The notes: generated by a model not told the origin, from the letters alone. Counted from the stretch's first letter, positions 8,593 through 16,999 are shown. The stretch: DNA of 64,000 bases from Candidatus Obscuribacterales bacterium (GCA_019752635.1 JAIELX010000090.1:1-64000), one strand, 5' to 3'. Numbers and translations: made by a program.

Positions 8593-9540
8593 GTGAATAC
8601 GAACCGGGCTCACAAGTTTGGCATTGTTCTTCTGCTTTCGGTAGCGCTAATCTTGTGCACGTGTCAGGTTGGCAACGCCTCAATTTCCATACCGGGAATG
8701 AGAGACGGCTGGCAATCTCAGTATTCAGCGGGGCTGCGAGCACTAGAGGAAAAGCGCTACGAACGAGCGCACGAGCTTCTGATTCTGGCGCTAGATCAGG
8801 CTGTGGGAAATGAGCAGCAGATTTTTCAGACTTTATCTGCTTTAGAGGACCTCTATGAAGAAGTTGGCGACTATGAATCTCAAGAGCAAATTCTTCAAGG
8901 ACGTTTGCTTCTTCTACGAAACTCTAAGACTTCAGATCCGGCTCAAATCGTAGAAACTTTGATGAAGCTGGGTGGAGTGAGTTCCGACTGTGGTGACTAT
9001 TTTGAGGCTCGACAGTATTTCACGGCAGCGCTGCCCTTGTTAGCCAAGGTGGCAGGATCCGATTCGTTCGATGTTGCGGTTCTTCTCAATAATCTGGGAT
9101 GGGCCGAGCAAAGGCTTAAAGACACTAAGGCCGCTAGTACCCACTTCCTGGCGTCTCTAAAGCTGCTGAAAGCTACCGTTGGTGATAACAGTGTCCTCTA
9201 TGGGTTGACCGCTGCAAATCTTGCTGAAGTCTATGTCTCAACCGAGGAATTCTATCCGGCGATTCTTTGGCTGAAGAAAGCCTCATTTGCCTTGGAATAC
9301 CGGCTTGGAGCCGATCATGCAATGACAAAGGCGCTGGAAAAACGACTCCGGCAGGTAGAGAGGGAAGCTCTAAAAAGATTGAAGCGGAAGGAACCAAAGC
9401 GGACGAGACCGAATGGAGAAGGCTCACGGACGGAGCCTGAGCATCCTGCCAATGGTCTGAATTTAGAAATCCCATCGCCACCAACCGACATTGTATATGA
9501 GGAGTCGTTTTATGAAAATTCTGTTGTCCGCGAAGAATGA
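8593..9540 (+). CDS. Secreted or periplasmic TPR protein
   Basis: A 315-residue protein with a signal peptide (basic start, then a VLLLSVALILCTC core and a likely cleavage near residue 30). Kinesin-light-chain-like TPRs follow at about 40-245 (SAGLRALEEKRYERAHELL, LYEEVGDYESQEQIL, VLLNNLGWAEQRLKDTKAA). The tail is charged and Pro/Lys-rich. The start is GTG at 8593, preceded by AGGAAA, nine bases after the upstream usp stop. Placing an exported TPR protein between two cytoplasmic Usp genes is unusual. Function is unknown; protein scaffolding outside the membrane is likely. Confidence 0.82.
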   Translation: MNTNRAHKFGIVLLLSVALILCTCQVGNASISIPGMRDGWQSQYSAGLRALEEKRYERAHELLILALDQAVGNEQQIFQTLSALEDLYEEVGDYESQEQILQGRLLLLRNSKTSDPAQIVETLMKLGGVSSDCGDYFEARQYFTAALPLLAKVAGSDSFDVAVLLNNLGWAEQRLKDTKAASTHFLASLKLLKATVGDNSVLYGLTAANLAEVYVSTEEFYPAILWLKKASFALEYRLGADHAMTKALEKRLRQVEREALKRLKRKEPKRTRPNGEGSRTEPEHPANGLNLEIPSPPTDIVYEESFYENSVVREE

Positions 9541-10030
9541 GGATACAGGGCTTGCCCTGGCCGACTTCGCAGTGAAGCGCTTCTCGGGGAAGGGGCATTG
9601 CTTCTATGTTTTACACGTTATTCCGCCTATTACTTCATATGTTTCATTTGCTGCGGTACCGGAGTTGATTGACGAATTTGTGAGCCGCGATCGTGCAAAT
9701 GGAATCGAAATTGTTCAATCAGTAGCAAAGCGGTTAAAACAGCGTGGTGTTTCCGCCGGAGAAATTGAAGAACTGGTTGCCGAGGAGCGACCAGCGGAAG
9801 GGATTTTGTCTGCGGCCGAAGCGACAGGATGTGACCTGATTTTACTTCACGATAGTGGTGCTTCCGGTCTTCAAAAATGGCTCTGCGGTAGCGTATCCGC
9901 GGCAGTCACCACTAGGTCCGGCTGCTCGGTTTTACTGATGAATCCTGTTAGAAAAACTACTTCTGTAGGTACTGAATCTAAATCCGAACTCAAAATCCCA
10001 AGACACTCAACTTCGATGCAGTTGGGATAG
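9512..10030 (+). CDS. Universal stress protein, UspA-like, altered ATP motif
   Basis: A 172-residue Usp-like protein. The ATG at 9512 is preferred over an upstream TTG because GAGGAG (9499-9504) lies seven bases before it. The gene overlaps the end of the TPR gene by 29 bases. The C-terminal motif reads LLHDSGASGLQKWLCGSVS: the G-S end is kept, but the first Gly of G-x2-G is His, so ATP binding may be weakened. A 25-residue polar tail follows. It lies 26 bases before ftsH. Confidence 0.85.
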   Translation: MKILLSAKNEDTGLALADFAVKRFSGKGHCFYVLHVIPPITSYVSFAAVPELIDEFVSRDRANGIEIVQSVAKRLKQRGVSAGEIEELVAEERPAEGILSAAEATGCDLILLHDSGASGLQKWLCGSVSAAVTTRSGCSVLLMNPVRKTTSVGTESKSELKIPRHSTSMQLG

Positions 10031-10056
10031 AGCGTGAAATTCTAAGGCGAGATGCT

Positions 10057-11916
10057 ATGAAACCGACGGTCGAAGATGTTCCGAATTTGCAGCAGTCAAT
10101 ACTGTATTTGCTCCTTGGCTTTTGGCTGAGTTTCTTGATCCTCGGGTTCGTTAGTTCCGCGTCCACTCTAAACCTTCCCTACAGCTCGTTTATCAAAGAA
10201 GCTCAGGAAGGAAAGATTAGTGACGTCAAGATTGGACGCGAGCTCATTGTCGGTAGTTTGCAAACGGGTGAGAAGCGAGCGCAGTTCAGAACTGTGCGAG
10301 TCGAGGATCCCGATCTTGCCAATCGCTTAAGTCAGCAGAAGGTAAAGTTTCAAGGGGAAACGGAAGATACGTTTTTCAAGAATGTATTGTCGTGGTTGCT
10401 TCCGGCATTTGTGATTTTCGGACTCATAATGTTTTTGGTGGAAAGGGTAGGAGGCAAGAATGCCGGCGGACCAGGTCTGCTTTCGATTGAGAAAAACAGA
10501 GCAAAAATTTTTATGGAGAGCAACGTCAAAACCACCTTTGAAGACATTGCCGGGGTGGATGAGGCGAAGGATGAGCTGAAGGAAATTATCGGGTTTTTGA
10601 AGGAACCGGAGCGCTTTGGCAGACTCGGCGGACACGTTCCGAAAGGGATTCTATTAGTCGGCCCGCCCGGTACAGGGAAGACATTGCTAGCAAGGGCTGT
10701 TGCCGGAGAGGCCGGAGTATCGTTCTTCTCCATAAGTGGATCGGAGTTCGTAGAGATGTTTGTTGGTGTCGGAGCTGCTCGCGTACGTGATCTTTTTGCG
10801 CAAGCTCAACGTCACGCTCCCTGCATTATCTTCATCGACGAACTTGATGCTTTGGGGCGGGCACGAGGTCTTAATGCCGCAGGCGGAGGACACGATGAGA
10901 AGGAGCAGACTCTCAATCAGTTGCTCGTTGAAATGGATGGTTTCGATCCTCGCCAGGGGGTGATCTTGCTGGCTGCGACCAACCGTCCTGAGATCCTGGA
11001 TGCAGCGCTGCTCCGTGCTGGCAGATTCGACCGGCACGTTGTCGTGGATCGTCCAGATAGGCTTGGTCGCCAGCAGATACTGAGCGTACACCTTCGCAAG
11101 GTCACGTTTGATCAAAGTGTAGACACGAATCGAATAGCCAGCGATACTGCCGGGTTTACCGGAGCCGATCTCGCAAACCTTGTGAACGAAGCTGTTTTGG
11201 CTGCCACCCGCCGAGGTGCCGATGCCGTTGGTCCTGAAGATTTCGAAGTGGCTTTGGAACGGATCGTTGCCGGTTTGGAGAAGCGGAATCGTCTGCTCAA
11301 CTTGAAGGAAAGACGTGTTGTAGCTCATCATGAGATGGGGCATGCTATTGTGTCAATGTCTCTTCCGGGGACTGATCCTGTGCAAAAGGTTTCAATTATT
11401 CCTCGGGGATTCGGTGCTCTGGGATACACGATTCAGCGACCGACTGAAGACCGATACTTGATGTCTCGAGAAGAGTTGGAGAACAAGCTCGCTGTTCTCT
11501 TAGGCGGGCGGGCAGCAGAAATGCTTGTGTTTGAAGATGTTTCCACCGGAGCCGCGGATGATCTTAGTAAAGCAACAGATATCGCACGGAACATGGTGAC
11601 GCGATACGGGATGGCGAAAACTCTGGGAACGGTGGCTTATGATTGCGATCCTCAACCGTACCTGAATGGATATCGCGTACCTTCTGCCGAGCGCCGAACG
11701 TTCAGCGAGGAAACCGCAAGGGAGATCGACTGCGCTGTCAGGGATCTGTTGCAGAAAGCGCTGGAAAGAGCTATGGCAATTCTTGAAGAGAGACGCTCTG
11801 AACTCGACGACACCGCTAATTTGCTGCTGTCTAAGGAAACTCTAACCGCTGAGGATCTTGCGTCTATTCGCTCCGCGAAGTCCGGGGCGCACAATAGACT
11901 TCGAGAATTTGTTTGA
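10057..11916 (+). CDS. ftsH: ATP-dependent zinc metalloprotease FtsH
   Basis: A membrane-anchored AAA+ protease of 619 residues. It has transmembrane segments at about 14-34 and 110-130 flanking a periplasmic domain. The AAA module has Walker A GPPGTGKT at 202-209, Walker B with DELDALGRARG near 261, and the second region of homology ATNRPEILDAALLRAGRFDR. The zinc motif HEMGH is at 425-429. FtsH degrades misfolded membrane proteins and selected regulators. Encoded last in a usp-TPR-usp operon, it is probably a stress-dedicated paralogue rather than the housekeeping copy (inference). Confidence 0.96.
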   Translation: MKPTVEDVPNLQQSILYLLLGFWLSFLILGFVSSASTLNLPYSSFIKEAQEGKISDVKIGRELIVGSLQTGEKRAQFRTVRVEDPDLANRLSQQKVKFQGETEDTFFKNVLSWLLPAFVIFGLIMFLVERVGGKNAGGPGLLSIEKNRAKIFMESNVKTTFEDIAGVDEAKDELKEIIGFLKEPERFGRLGGHVPKGILLVGPPGTGKTLLARAVAGEAGVSFFSISGSEFVEMFVGVGAARVRDLFAQAQRHAPCIIFIDELDALGRARGLNAAGGGHDEKEQTLNQLLVEMDGFDPRQGVILLAATNRPEILDAALLRAGRFDRHVVVDRPDRLGRQQILSVHLRKVTFDQSVDTNRIASDTAGFTGADLANLVNEAVLAATRRGADAVGPEDFEVALERIVAGLEKRNRLLNLKERRVVAHHEMGHAIVSMSLPGTDPVQKVSIIPRGFGALGYTIQRPTEDRYLMSREELENKLAVLLGGRAAEMLVFEDVSTGAADDLSKATDIARNMVTRYGMAKTLGTVAYDCDPQPYLNGYRVPSAERRTFSEETAREIDCAVRDLLQKALERAMAILEERRSELDDTANLLLSKETLTAEDLASIRSAKSGAHNRLREFV

Positions 11917-11924
11917 TTTTGATC

Positions 11925-11986
11925 TGTCCGTCCATCCGCGGACAGACCCGGCTCGATCGGGTCCGTGTCATCGCCCGAGCTGGCGA
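11925..11986. terminator. Three consecutive hairpins after ftsH
   Basis: Eight bases after the ftsH stop come three back-to-back hairpins: TGTCCG/CGGACA (11925-11944), GACCCG/CGGGTC (11945-11963) and TCGCC/GGCGA (11971-11986). There is no T-run, so they may be RNA-stabilising or Rho-independent-like structures. The third also belongs to the module shared with 2035-2085. Confidence 0.45.
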
Positions 11987-12063
11987 TTGACAATCAGTCC
12001 GACGGATGATCGATTACGTCGTTTTGCTCATATGTCCGATTGAATAGAATTGCCATTTCATCC
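11971..12063. promoter_or_regulatory. Hairpin module and two TCATCC-type sites upstream of the second usp operon
   Basis: TCGCC-N6-GGCGA, 17 bases, GGATGA (12004-12009) and ATTACG (12013-12018) repeat the module at 2035-2085. A second site, TCATCC at 12058-12063, follows. They lie about 140 and 90 bases before the usp start at 12150. Confidence 0.5.
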
Positions 12064-12149
12064 TGACGATTGCAGTCGCTCAATACTGGGATGGAGGAAG
12101 TCTGAAGGTTGCTGTCTTAGTATTTAGAAACCAACCGAGTGTTACAGCG

Positions 12150-12659
12150 ATGAAAATTCTAATTGCCATTGACGAAGAGTCATTCGTAAAGCCCATGGGA
12201 ATGCTTCTTAAGCAATACCTTGGTGGAAGGGACGCTGAGTTTTTCATTCTTAAAGTCATTGAGCCTTTGTTGGTCGGTAGCTACATGTCTGCACTTCCTT
12301 CTCCGATGTTGGAGGAGATACTTAAGCAAAGGCACTTCGAGTGCTCGGCTACTGTTCGGAAGATGGCTCTCTGCCTGCGCGAAAGCTTACACGTTCAGAA
12401 CATTCACGAAAACGTCGTAGAAGGATTTTCGGCTGCATCGGCGATAAATCAGTTTGCAGCTGACCGCGAAATCGATCTGATCGTGGTAGGGACGCACCAT
12501 CGAGGAGGTCTTTCCCGGATGCTGGAAGGAAGTGTGTCCAGTGCGATCATCTCGCATGCCCCATGTTCCGTTCTGATAGTTGATCGACAAACCGCCTTAC
12601 GCGACGCACAAGACGCAAAGGTTGCTGCTGCATCGCTGAATGTTCACCTTAATAAATAA
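12150..12659 (+). CDS. Universal stress protein, UspA family
   Basis: A 169-residue Usp with MKILIAIDEESF at the start and the motif VGTHHRGGLSRMLEGSVS near residues 112-129. The second Gly of G-x2-G is His, but the distal G-S is intact. It is the first of three usp genes in the same direction (12150, 12673, 13210) with short gaps. The upstream region holds two island motifs. No other domain is present. Confidence 0.9.
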   Translation: MKILIAIDEESFVKPMGMLLKQYLGGRDAEFFILKVIEPLLVGSYMSALPSPMLEEILKQRHFECSATVRKMALCLRESLHVQNIHENVVEGFSAASAINQFAADREIDLIVVGTHHRGGLSRMLEGSVSSAIISHAPCSVLIVDRQTALRDAQDAKVAAASLNVHLNK

Positions 12660-12672
12660 ATGGAGAAATGTA

Positions 12673-13170
12673 ATGAAGATTTTGATTGCCGTGGAAGACA
12701 AAGCGTATGCCGACGTAATTGTGAATCTCGTGAAAGAGAATGGATGGTCCGATGAGTTGGAGTTCGAGGTTTTACATGCAGTGGAACCGCTCTACCTTGG
12801 AGCCATCAGTGGTTACCCTGCTGATGTTCTGGTGAGTTACAACGAGGAGAGAGAGCGGGCTGCTCGCGCCCTGGTCCTGGGCGTCGGTACAGCGTTGAGG
12901 CAGTCATTTCCGAAGGCGAAGATTGAGGAGAAGGTTGTCGACGGGAAACCGAAGCAGGTGATTATCGAAAGAGCAAAAAGCTGGCCTGCGGACCTAATCG
13001 TAGTGGGGTCGCACGGACGCAGCGGTTTGGATTCTTTCCTGCTGGGAAGCGTTTCATTATCCGTCTTGTCGGCGGCACCGTGCTCGGTGTTAATCGCCAA
13101 AATGCCTAAGGATGCAGCGTCGGATTCTACTCCGAGCGATAAAGCCGCTATGTCTGCTGGAAAAAGATAG
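12673..13170 (+). CDS. Universal stress protein, UspA family, ATP-binding type
   Basis: A 165-residue Usp with MKILIAVEDKAYAD at the start and a complete ATP signature VGSHGRSGLDSFLLGSVS. The ATG at 12673 is chosen because GGAGA lies six bases upstream; an earlier in-frame start inside the previous gene is less likely. The gap to the previous usp stop is 13 bases, indicating an operon. The tail is Ala/Ser/Lys-rich. Confidence 0.92.
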   Translation: MKILIAVEDKAYADVIVNLVKENGWSDELEFEVLHAVEPLYLGAISGYPADVLVSYNEERERAARALVLGVGTALRQSFPKAKIEEKVVDGKPKQVIIERAKSWPADLIVVGSHGRSGLDSFLLGSVSLSVLSAAPCSVLIAKMPKDAASDSTPSDKAAMSAGKR

Positions 13171-13209
13171 GCGTCCAACACTACTCTGACGACAACGAAC
13201 AACGAGGGA

Positions 13210-14154
13210 ATGGCAATGAAAGCGTTTTCAATTCTGCTGGCTTTAAGTGGCTCGCAACAATCAAAGTATGCTGCGGAAGTTTGTTGGGATCTTTCGGAAA
13301 GGCTGGGTGCAGAGGTGCTTGCTCAGCATGTAGTCGATCTGCATAGTAGTTGGGAATTCCTTGGGCATGACAATCCAGGTTTCCTTGATTCTGCTAGTTA
13401 CGTCAATGCTTATCAGAAGTTGGGCACATCTTTGTTCAACTTGGGTGAGGAACTCGCTGTCGCATACGCCGCAGAGACAGCCAGGCGCGGACAGAAGGGG
13501 GAATGTGTTGTCGACCAGGGCAATCCGGTGCAGCAGATTGCAGATAGAGCAAAGGATCATGAGTTGGTGGTAATCGGTCATAAGCCGTCGGGACTTTCCG
13601 CTACCAATCCACGAAGCCAATTCCTGCGCCTTTCAATTGCTGAAGCGCTCTCGAATGATTGTACTCGTCCTCTCCTTGTGATCCAGCAACAGGTGAAGAG
13701 TTGGAGCAATCTAGGTATTGTTATTTCTTCCGAGCACATCAACGAAGGGTTTATAAACAACTCGCTGAAGACAGCGCGTGCTTTGAATCTGCAGCCTGTA
13801 ATCGTGTGTCTGGCAGCTATTCCGGATATGGACGTTCAAGAGTTCGCCCTGAACTTGAGAAAGGCCAATCCCGGTTTGCGCTATGTGCCGATCGGATTGA
13901 GTCAAACTCAACATGAATCATTCTCGGACGATAGCATGATCTGGTCTTGTACCGCGGAACAGAGACCAAGCCTGCAGAACAATACATTGCTAGTGATTCC
14001 TACCCGTGCAGTCGGCGACGAACGGCTTACGGTTCTGGATGGTGCACCGTCTGTTTTTATTCGTTATCTTAACCTGTCTTCAATCTTACTCTGGCCTGAA
14101 GAATTCACCTTCTCATTCTTGGCTGACGAACAAGAGCTGACCGCAAAAGCTTGA
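13210..14154 (+). CDS. Double-domain universal stress protein
   Basis: A 314-residue protein made of two Usp-like halves. The first (about 5-160) has ILLALSGSQQSKYAAE, the DQGNPVQQIADRAKDHELVVIG region, and a GHKPSGL loop without the distal G-x9-G-S, so it is of the non-ATP-binding class. The second half (about 165-300) is more divergent and ends with ILLWPEEFTFSF. The gene at 14304-15242 on the other strand is a paralogue sharing the WPEEF ending. It closes the three-gene usp operon and is followed by a strong terminator. Confidence 0.85.
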   Translation: MAMKAFSILLALSGSQQSKYAAEVCWDLSERLGAEVLAQHVVDLHSSWEFLGHDNPGFLDSASYVNAYQKLGTSLFNLGEELAVAYAAETARRGQKGECVVDQGNPVQQIADRAKDHELVVIGHKPSGLSATNPRSQFLRLSIAEALSNDCTRPLLVIQQQVKSWSNLGIVISSEHINEGFINNSLKTARALNLQPVIVCLAAIPDMDVQEFALNLRKANPGLRYVPIGLSQTQHESFSDDSMIWSCTAEQRPSLQNNTLLVIPTRAVGDERLTVLDGAPSVFIRYLNLSSILLWPEEFTFSFLADEQELTAKA

Positions 14155-14160
14155 CACAAA

Positions 14161-14184
14161 AAAGGGAAGCTGCGGCTTCCCTTT
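14161..14184 (+). terminator. Rho-independent terminator of the usp operon
   Basis: AAAGGGAAGC (14161-14170) and GCTTCCCTTT (14175-14184) form a perfect 10-bp stem with a TGCG loop, followed by CCCCTTCTT. It starts seven bases after the stop at 14154. Confidence 0.9.
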
Positions 14185-14205
14185 CCCCTTCTTGGCGGGC
14201 AATAT

Positions 14206-14262
14206 GTGCGCATCGTTAAATCTGGTGCGCTTAGTGCTGATGAGTCCGCGTTGAGTGGTGAG
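14206..14262 (+). pseudogene. 19-codon relic of a P-type cation ATPase (actuator-domain TGES-like region)
   Basis: In frame, this stretch encodes V-R-I-V-K-S-G-A-L-S-A-D-E-S-A-L-S-G-E. It matches residues 173-191 of the intact ATPase at 17345-20077 at 17 of 19 positions, and most base differences are synonymous codon changes (for example aaa/aag, tct/tcc, gcg/gca, ctt/ttg). That pattern indicates descent from a diverged coding paralogue rather than a recent copy or chance. No similarity continues on either side. It lies between a terminator and the 3' end of the convergent usp gene. Confidence 0.75.
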
Positions 14263-14303
14263 CGAACTGCCGTGGTTGCTGATTTTATGGGTCGCAGCTG
14301 ATT

Positions 14304-15242
14304 TTATGAAGTTGGAGCTGAGTCCTTAGAGGCGAGTACTGCTGAATCGGTCTTCGAAAAGATCGGCATCAAGAACTCTTCGGGCCATAACATTACCGCG
14401 CTGGAGGATACACGTTTCAAAAAGATCTCAGGATCTTCACCCATTGATGTAAATCTCTGTTTGTCTGCGTTCACAGTAGCAAGCACTACAAGAGATTGAT
14501 TGTCTGCGTCCGCGATATGCTCGTCGCAAATTTCCGCTGGTTGCCCATATTTGGAGCTTAATATCCTTACTTGTTCCGACTCAAGCTCTGGAAAAGATGC
14601 TTTCAGGTTCTGCAGGAAATCAACCGGCATTTCTTCGTTGTTTCCGGAAGCAACAAATGTAAGATCGCAGTGAGCGCCGAGGGTACGTGCGGATTGCAGA
14701 CAGTTTTTCAGCCAATTCTTACTAACTTGATCCATTGAGCAAAAGATGGCGAAGCGGGAAATGTTTGTTGGTCGTCTAACGATTATTACCGGTACAGAAC
14801 TCTTCCGAACGAGAGTTTGAGTAAATGTAATTCTGCAGGCTTTGTAATCCTGTTTGTAGTCAAACAGTACCGGGTTATGCCCTGTGACGATCAGTGTGTG
14901 CTTATCGGCACGTTTACAAACTTCCTCGACGGGATCTCCCTCATCGATAACGAAAGACGATTGAATTCCGAGAGGCGATACGCGTGCAGTGTAAGAGTCT
15001 TCAAGCTTATTCGCGATGTTCCGCAGTGCGCCTTGAATTGTGTCAAAAGCTGCTAAGAAAGGTCCGGACCCTATCAGTCCCGGTTTCTCAATTCCGAGAA
15101 ACCTCAGCGACGAAGCGGTATCAATAACATGTTGCGCAGTCAGTTTGGAATCGGTTTGCTTCGCTAAATACCAAGCTAACTCAGCGGCGTAAAGAGATTC
15201 CTCTGAACCAGTGATCGGCAAAAGAATAGAATTGTTGACCAT
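14304..15242 (-). CDS. Double-domain universal stress protein
   Basis: A 312-residue protein from the ATG at 15242, which has a GGGGGA site just upstream; an alternative ATG at 15266 lacks one. It is a paralogue of the 13210-14154 protein with the same layout: a first Usp half starting ILLPITGSEESLYAAE with a DEGDPVEEVCKRADKHTLIVTGH core and no G-x9-G-S motif, then a divergent second half ending AVMLWPEEFLMP. It is convergent with its paralogue and divergent from the decayed regulator at 15589. Two inverted copies of the island motif lie between those starts. Confidence 0.82.
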   Translation of the reverse strand: MVNNSILLPITGSEESLYAAELAWYLAKQTDSKLTAQHVIDTASSLRFLGIEKPGLIGSGPFLAAFDTIQGALRNIANKLEDSYTARVSPLGIQSSFVIDEGDPVEEVCKRADKHTLIVTGHNPVLFDYKQDYKACRITFTQTLVRKSSVPVIIVRRPTNISRFAIFCSMDQVSKNWLKNCLQSARTLGAHCDLTFVASGNNEEMPVDFLQNLKASFPELESEQVRILSSKYGQPAEICDEHIADADNQSLVVLATVNADKQRFTSMGEDPEIFLKRVSSSAVMLWPEEFLMPIFSKTDSAVLASKDSAPTS

Positions 15243-15334
15243 TATTCCCCCGTTTGCCTCATTCATGGATGTGGAGGCGTCGTTGCGTTAATCATCCAAT
15301 CTGTGAAGTTCTCGCGCATCAACTGTTAGTGCTA

Positions 15335-15504
15335 AGCCGAAAGGATGACTCGGGGGGGGACTTGACCGAAGAGGTCGGACATACGAAACCGGGCGAGCAC
15401 TGAAGTTGCATTGAAGTTTCCCGAAAATTCCGATGAACCACGGTGGAGCTTTTGCTCCGGCAGGAACGAAAGTCGCTTGAAGCTATTCAGTCATCCTTTC
15501 GGCT
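15335..15504. promoter_or_regulatory. 16-bp inverted repeat pair carrying the island motif, between divergent genes
   Basis: agccgaaaggatgact (15335-15350) and its exact reverse complement (15489-15504) are separated by 138 bases. Each contains the TCATCCTTTCGGC form of the island motif. The left copy lies about 93 bases from the usp start at 15242, and the right about 85 from the regulator start at 15589, so each seems to serve one divergent promoter. A run of eight G residues (15352-15359) lies beside the left copy. Confidence 0.55.
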
Positions 15505-15588
15505 AATGAATCTCGAATATCATCGTCATTTGAGATGATGCGAAAAGCAGCTCTTTCCTTGATCCTGGAATAAGTTCAGCGAGGACCG

Positions 15589-16447
15589 GTGATGATTCGA
15601 ATATTGATTTGGGCACCGCACGAGATTCTTCAAGCGGGACTTAAAAGCGCACTGTCGGAAGAGAGTGACGTCGAGCTATTGGGATTCGTTGTATCTGCAG
15701 CGGAAGCTATGGAGGCGCTAAAGCGTCTTGAACCGGACGTGCTGCTATTGGACGAGTTCTGTGATAGAGATGTGATTCAAGCTGCCTGCAATGCCGACGT
15801 AAACACTATTGTTTTCTCGAGCAGTTCCGCGCCTGCTGATATTGTCGATGCACTAAACGCCGGCGTGAACGCTTACATATTGAAAGACACCAGCGCAGGG
15901 CTGCTAGTATCGGCGATACGCGCAGTTGCCGCGGGAGCAAGCTGGCTCGATCCGATCATAGCCAAAAGAACGTTACAGGCAATCGCGGATGGACGTGGAC
16001 TGCGAGCGTGCACCGAAGTAAAACGCCAATCTTACACAACGCGAAACTGAAGTGCTTTCGCTGCTTACCGGGGGCTGGCGAACGATAACATCGCTAAGAC
16101 TTTGTGTCTTTCCCGCGAGACGGTAAAAATACACGGAAGGCACATCATGGAAAAGCTGCAGGTTAGCTGCCGCACCGAAGCAGCAATTCACGGAATGGAA
16201 CTAGGACTAGGAAACGAGCACCCCAAGGCTCCAAAAATCTGCGCTTCCTCGCTGAACAGGCGTTCGAGCGCGCAAGTATGCTGAAGCAGAGAAGTTATTC
16301 CGGCAGGTAATTAGCTACCTTGAGCTGGCTGTCGGAGAAAGCAACATCGAAGTAGCGAAGTCCTTACGGTGCTTAGCAAGGACGTTAGAGGAGCAAGGGC
16401 AGCACCAAGAGACAGGAACGGTTCGGCATGCGCAGCACACTCTATAG
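15589..16447 (+). pseudogene. Decaying receiver-LuxR-TPR response regulator (frameshifted)
   Basis: The first frame (15589-16050) encodes a receiver-like domain: LLLDEF holds the phospho-acceptor Asp and YILKDTS the conserved Lys, but the acidic pair near the N-terminus is replaced (IWAPHE instead of IVDDHE). A NarL-type helix-turn-helix follows in pieces: NLTQRETEVLSLLTGG in frame 2 from 16028, then LANDNIAKTLCLSRETVKIH in frame 1 from 16075. One extra base (AAAA run near 16021) and one missing base (GGGGG run near 16071) would restore it. Further on, QAFERA (frame 3) and KYAEAEKLFRQVISYLEL (frame 2, to 16447) are TPR sequence broken by another indel. It looks like a receiver-HTH-TPR regulator in decay, unless these are assembly errors. 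Confidence 0.7.
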
Positions 16448-16999
16448 GTCCAGTATCACTCGGACTAGGATTTGGTCGTCGAAAAAGTGGGCGGGTAAAC
16501 CGCACTTTCGGAATACGCTCAACATTCTAGTGTTGTGAGGATGAACGAACGCCTCGAAACTTCTAAGACCTGCCAGTCGCCCAATCTCAGCCAAATGGCG
16601 AAGAAGCATGGAGGCAACGCCTCGTCCCTGGTGCGCCTCCTTAACCGCGAAAGCGAGCTCTGCAGAGTCGCTGCATTCGCTGTCGAAGAACTCTCCAACA
16701 CCTAACCACTTTTCCTCACGATCTTGCAAGGTGAAACCGACCAATGCCACATGGCGTGGAACACTAGTCTCAATGAAGTTCGAAAGATCACTGTTTGTGG
16801 GTTCATGTTTTGTGGAGAGATAGCGAAAATAGCGCGAATCGGGCGAAAGACTTCTGATCACCTCGCTTAATACGCGCTGATCACCTTGGTGGACGGCGCG
16901 TACGTAAGCTTCCTCTCCATCGCGAAGAATGTCTCTTGCAAAGTATGAGCCAGGTTCAAATGGCGGCATCAAGACAGGTGTCGTAACCGGTGTTGTCAT
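16442..16999 (-). CDS. GNAT family N-acetyltransferase
   Basis: A 185-residue acetyltransferase. The acetyl-CoA loop is VKEAHQGRGVASMLL near residue 130 (Q/R-x-x-G-x-G/A). The N-terminal part (VHQGDQRVLSEVIRSLSPDSRYFRYLS) is typical of the GNAT domains of Pat/Kat protein lysine acetyltransferases, which control acetyl-CoA synthetase and other enzymes. No cyclic-nucleotide or CoA-ligase domain is attached. The second ATG (16999) is chosen because AGGAA lies eight bases before it and directly abuts the first ATG (17008). It is divergent from the P-type ATPase and overlaps the tail of the decayed regulator. Confidence 0.85.
   Translation of the reverse strand: MTTPVTTPVLMPPFEPGSYFARDILRDGEEAYVRAVHQGDQRVLSEVIRSLSPDSRYFRYLSTKHEPTNSDLSNFIETSVPRHVALVGFTLQDREEKWLGVGEFFDSECSDSAELAFAVKEAHQGRGVASMLLRHLAEIGRLAGLRSFEAFVHPHNTRMLSVFRKCGLPAHFFDDQILVRVILDL

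Noticed and set aside
15352..15359. Run of eight G residues as a possible phase-variable switch
   Set aside because: It lies in intergenic DNA with no coding frame; a promoter-spacing effect cannot be shown from sequence alone.
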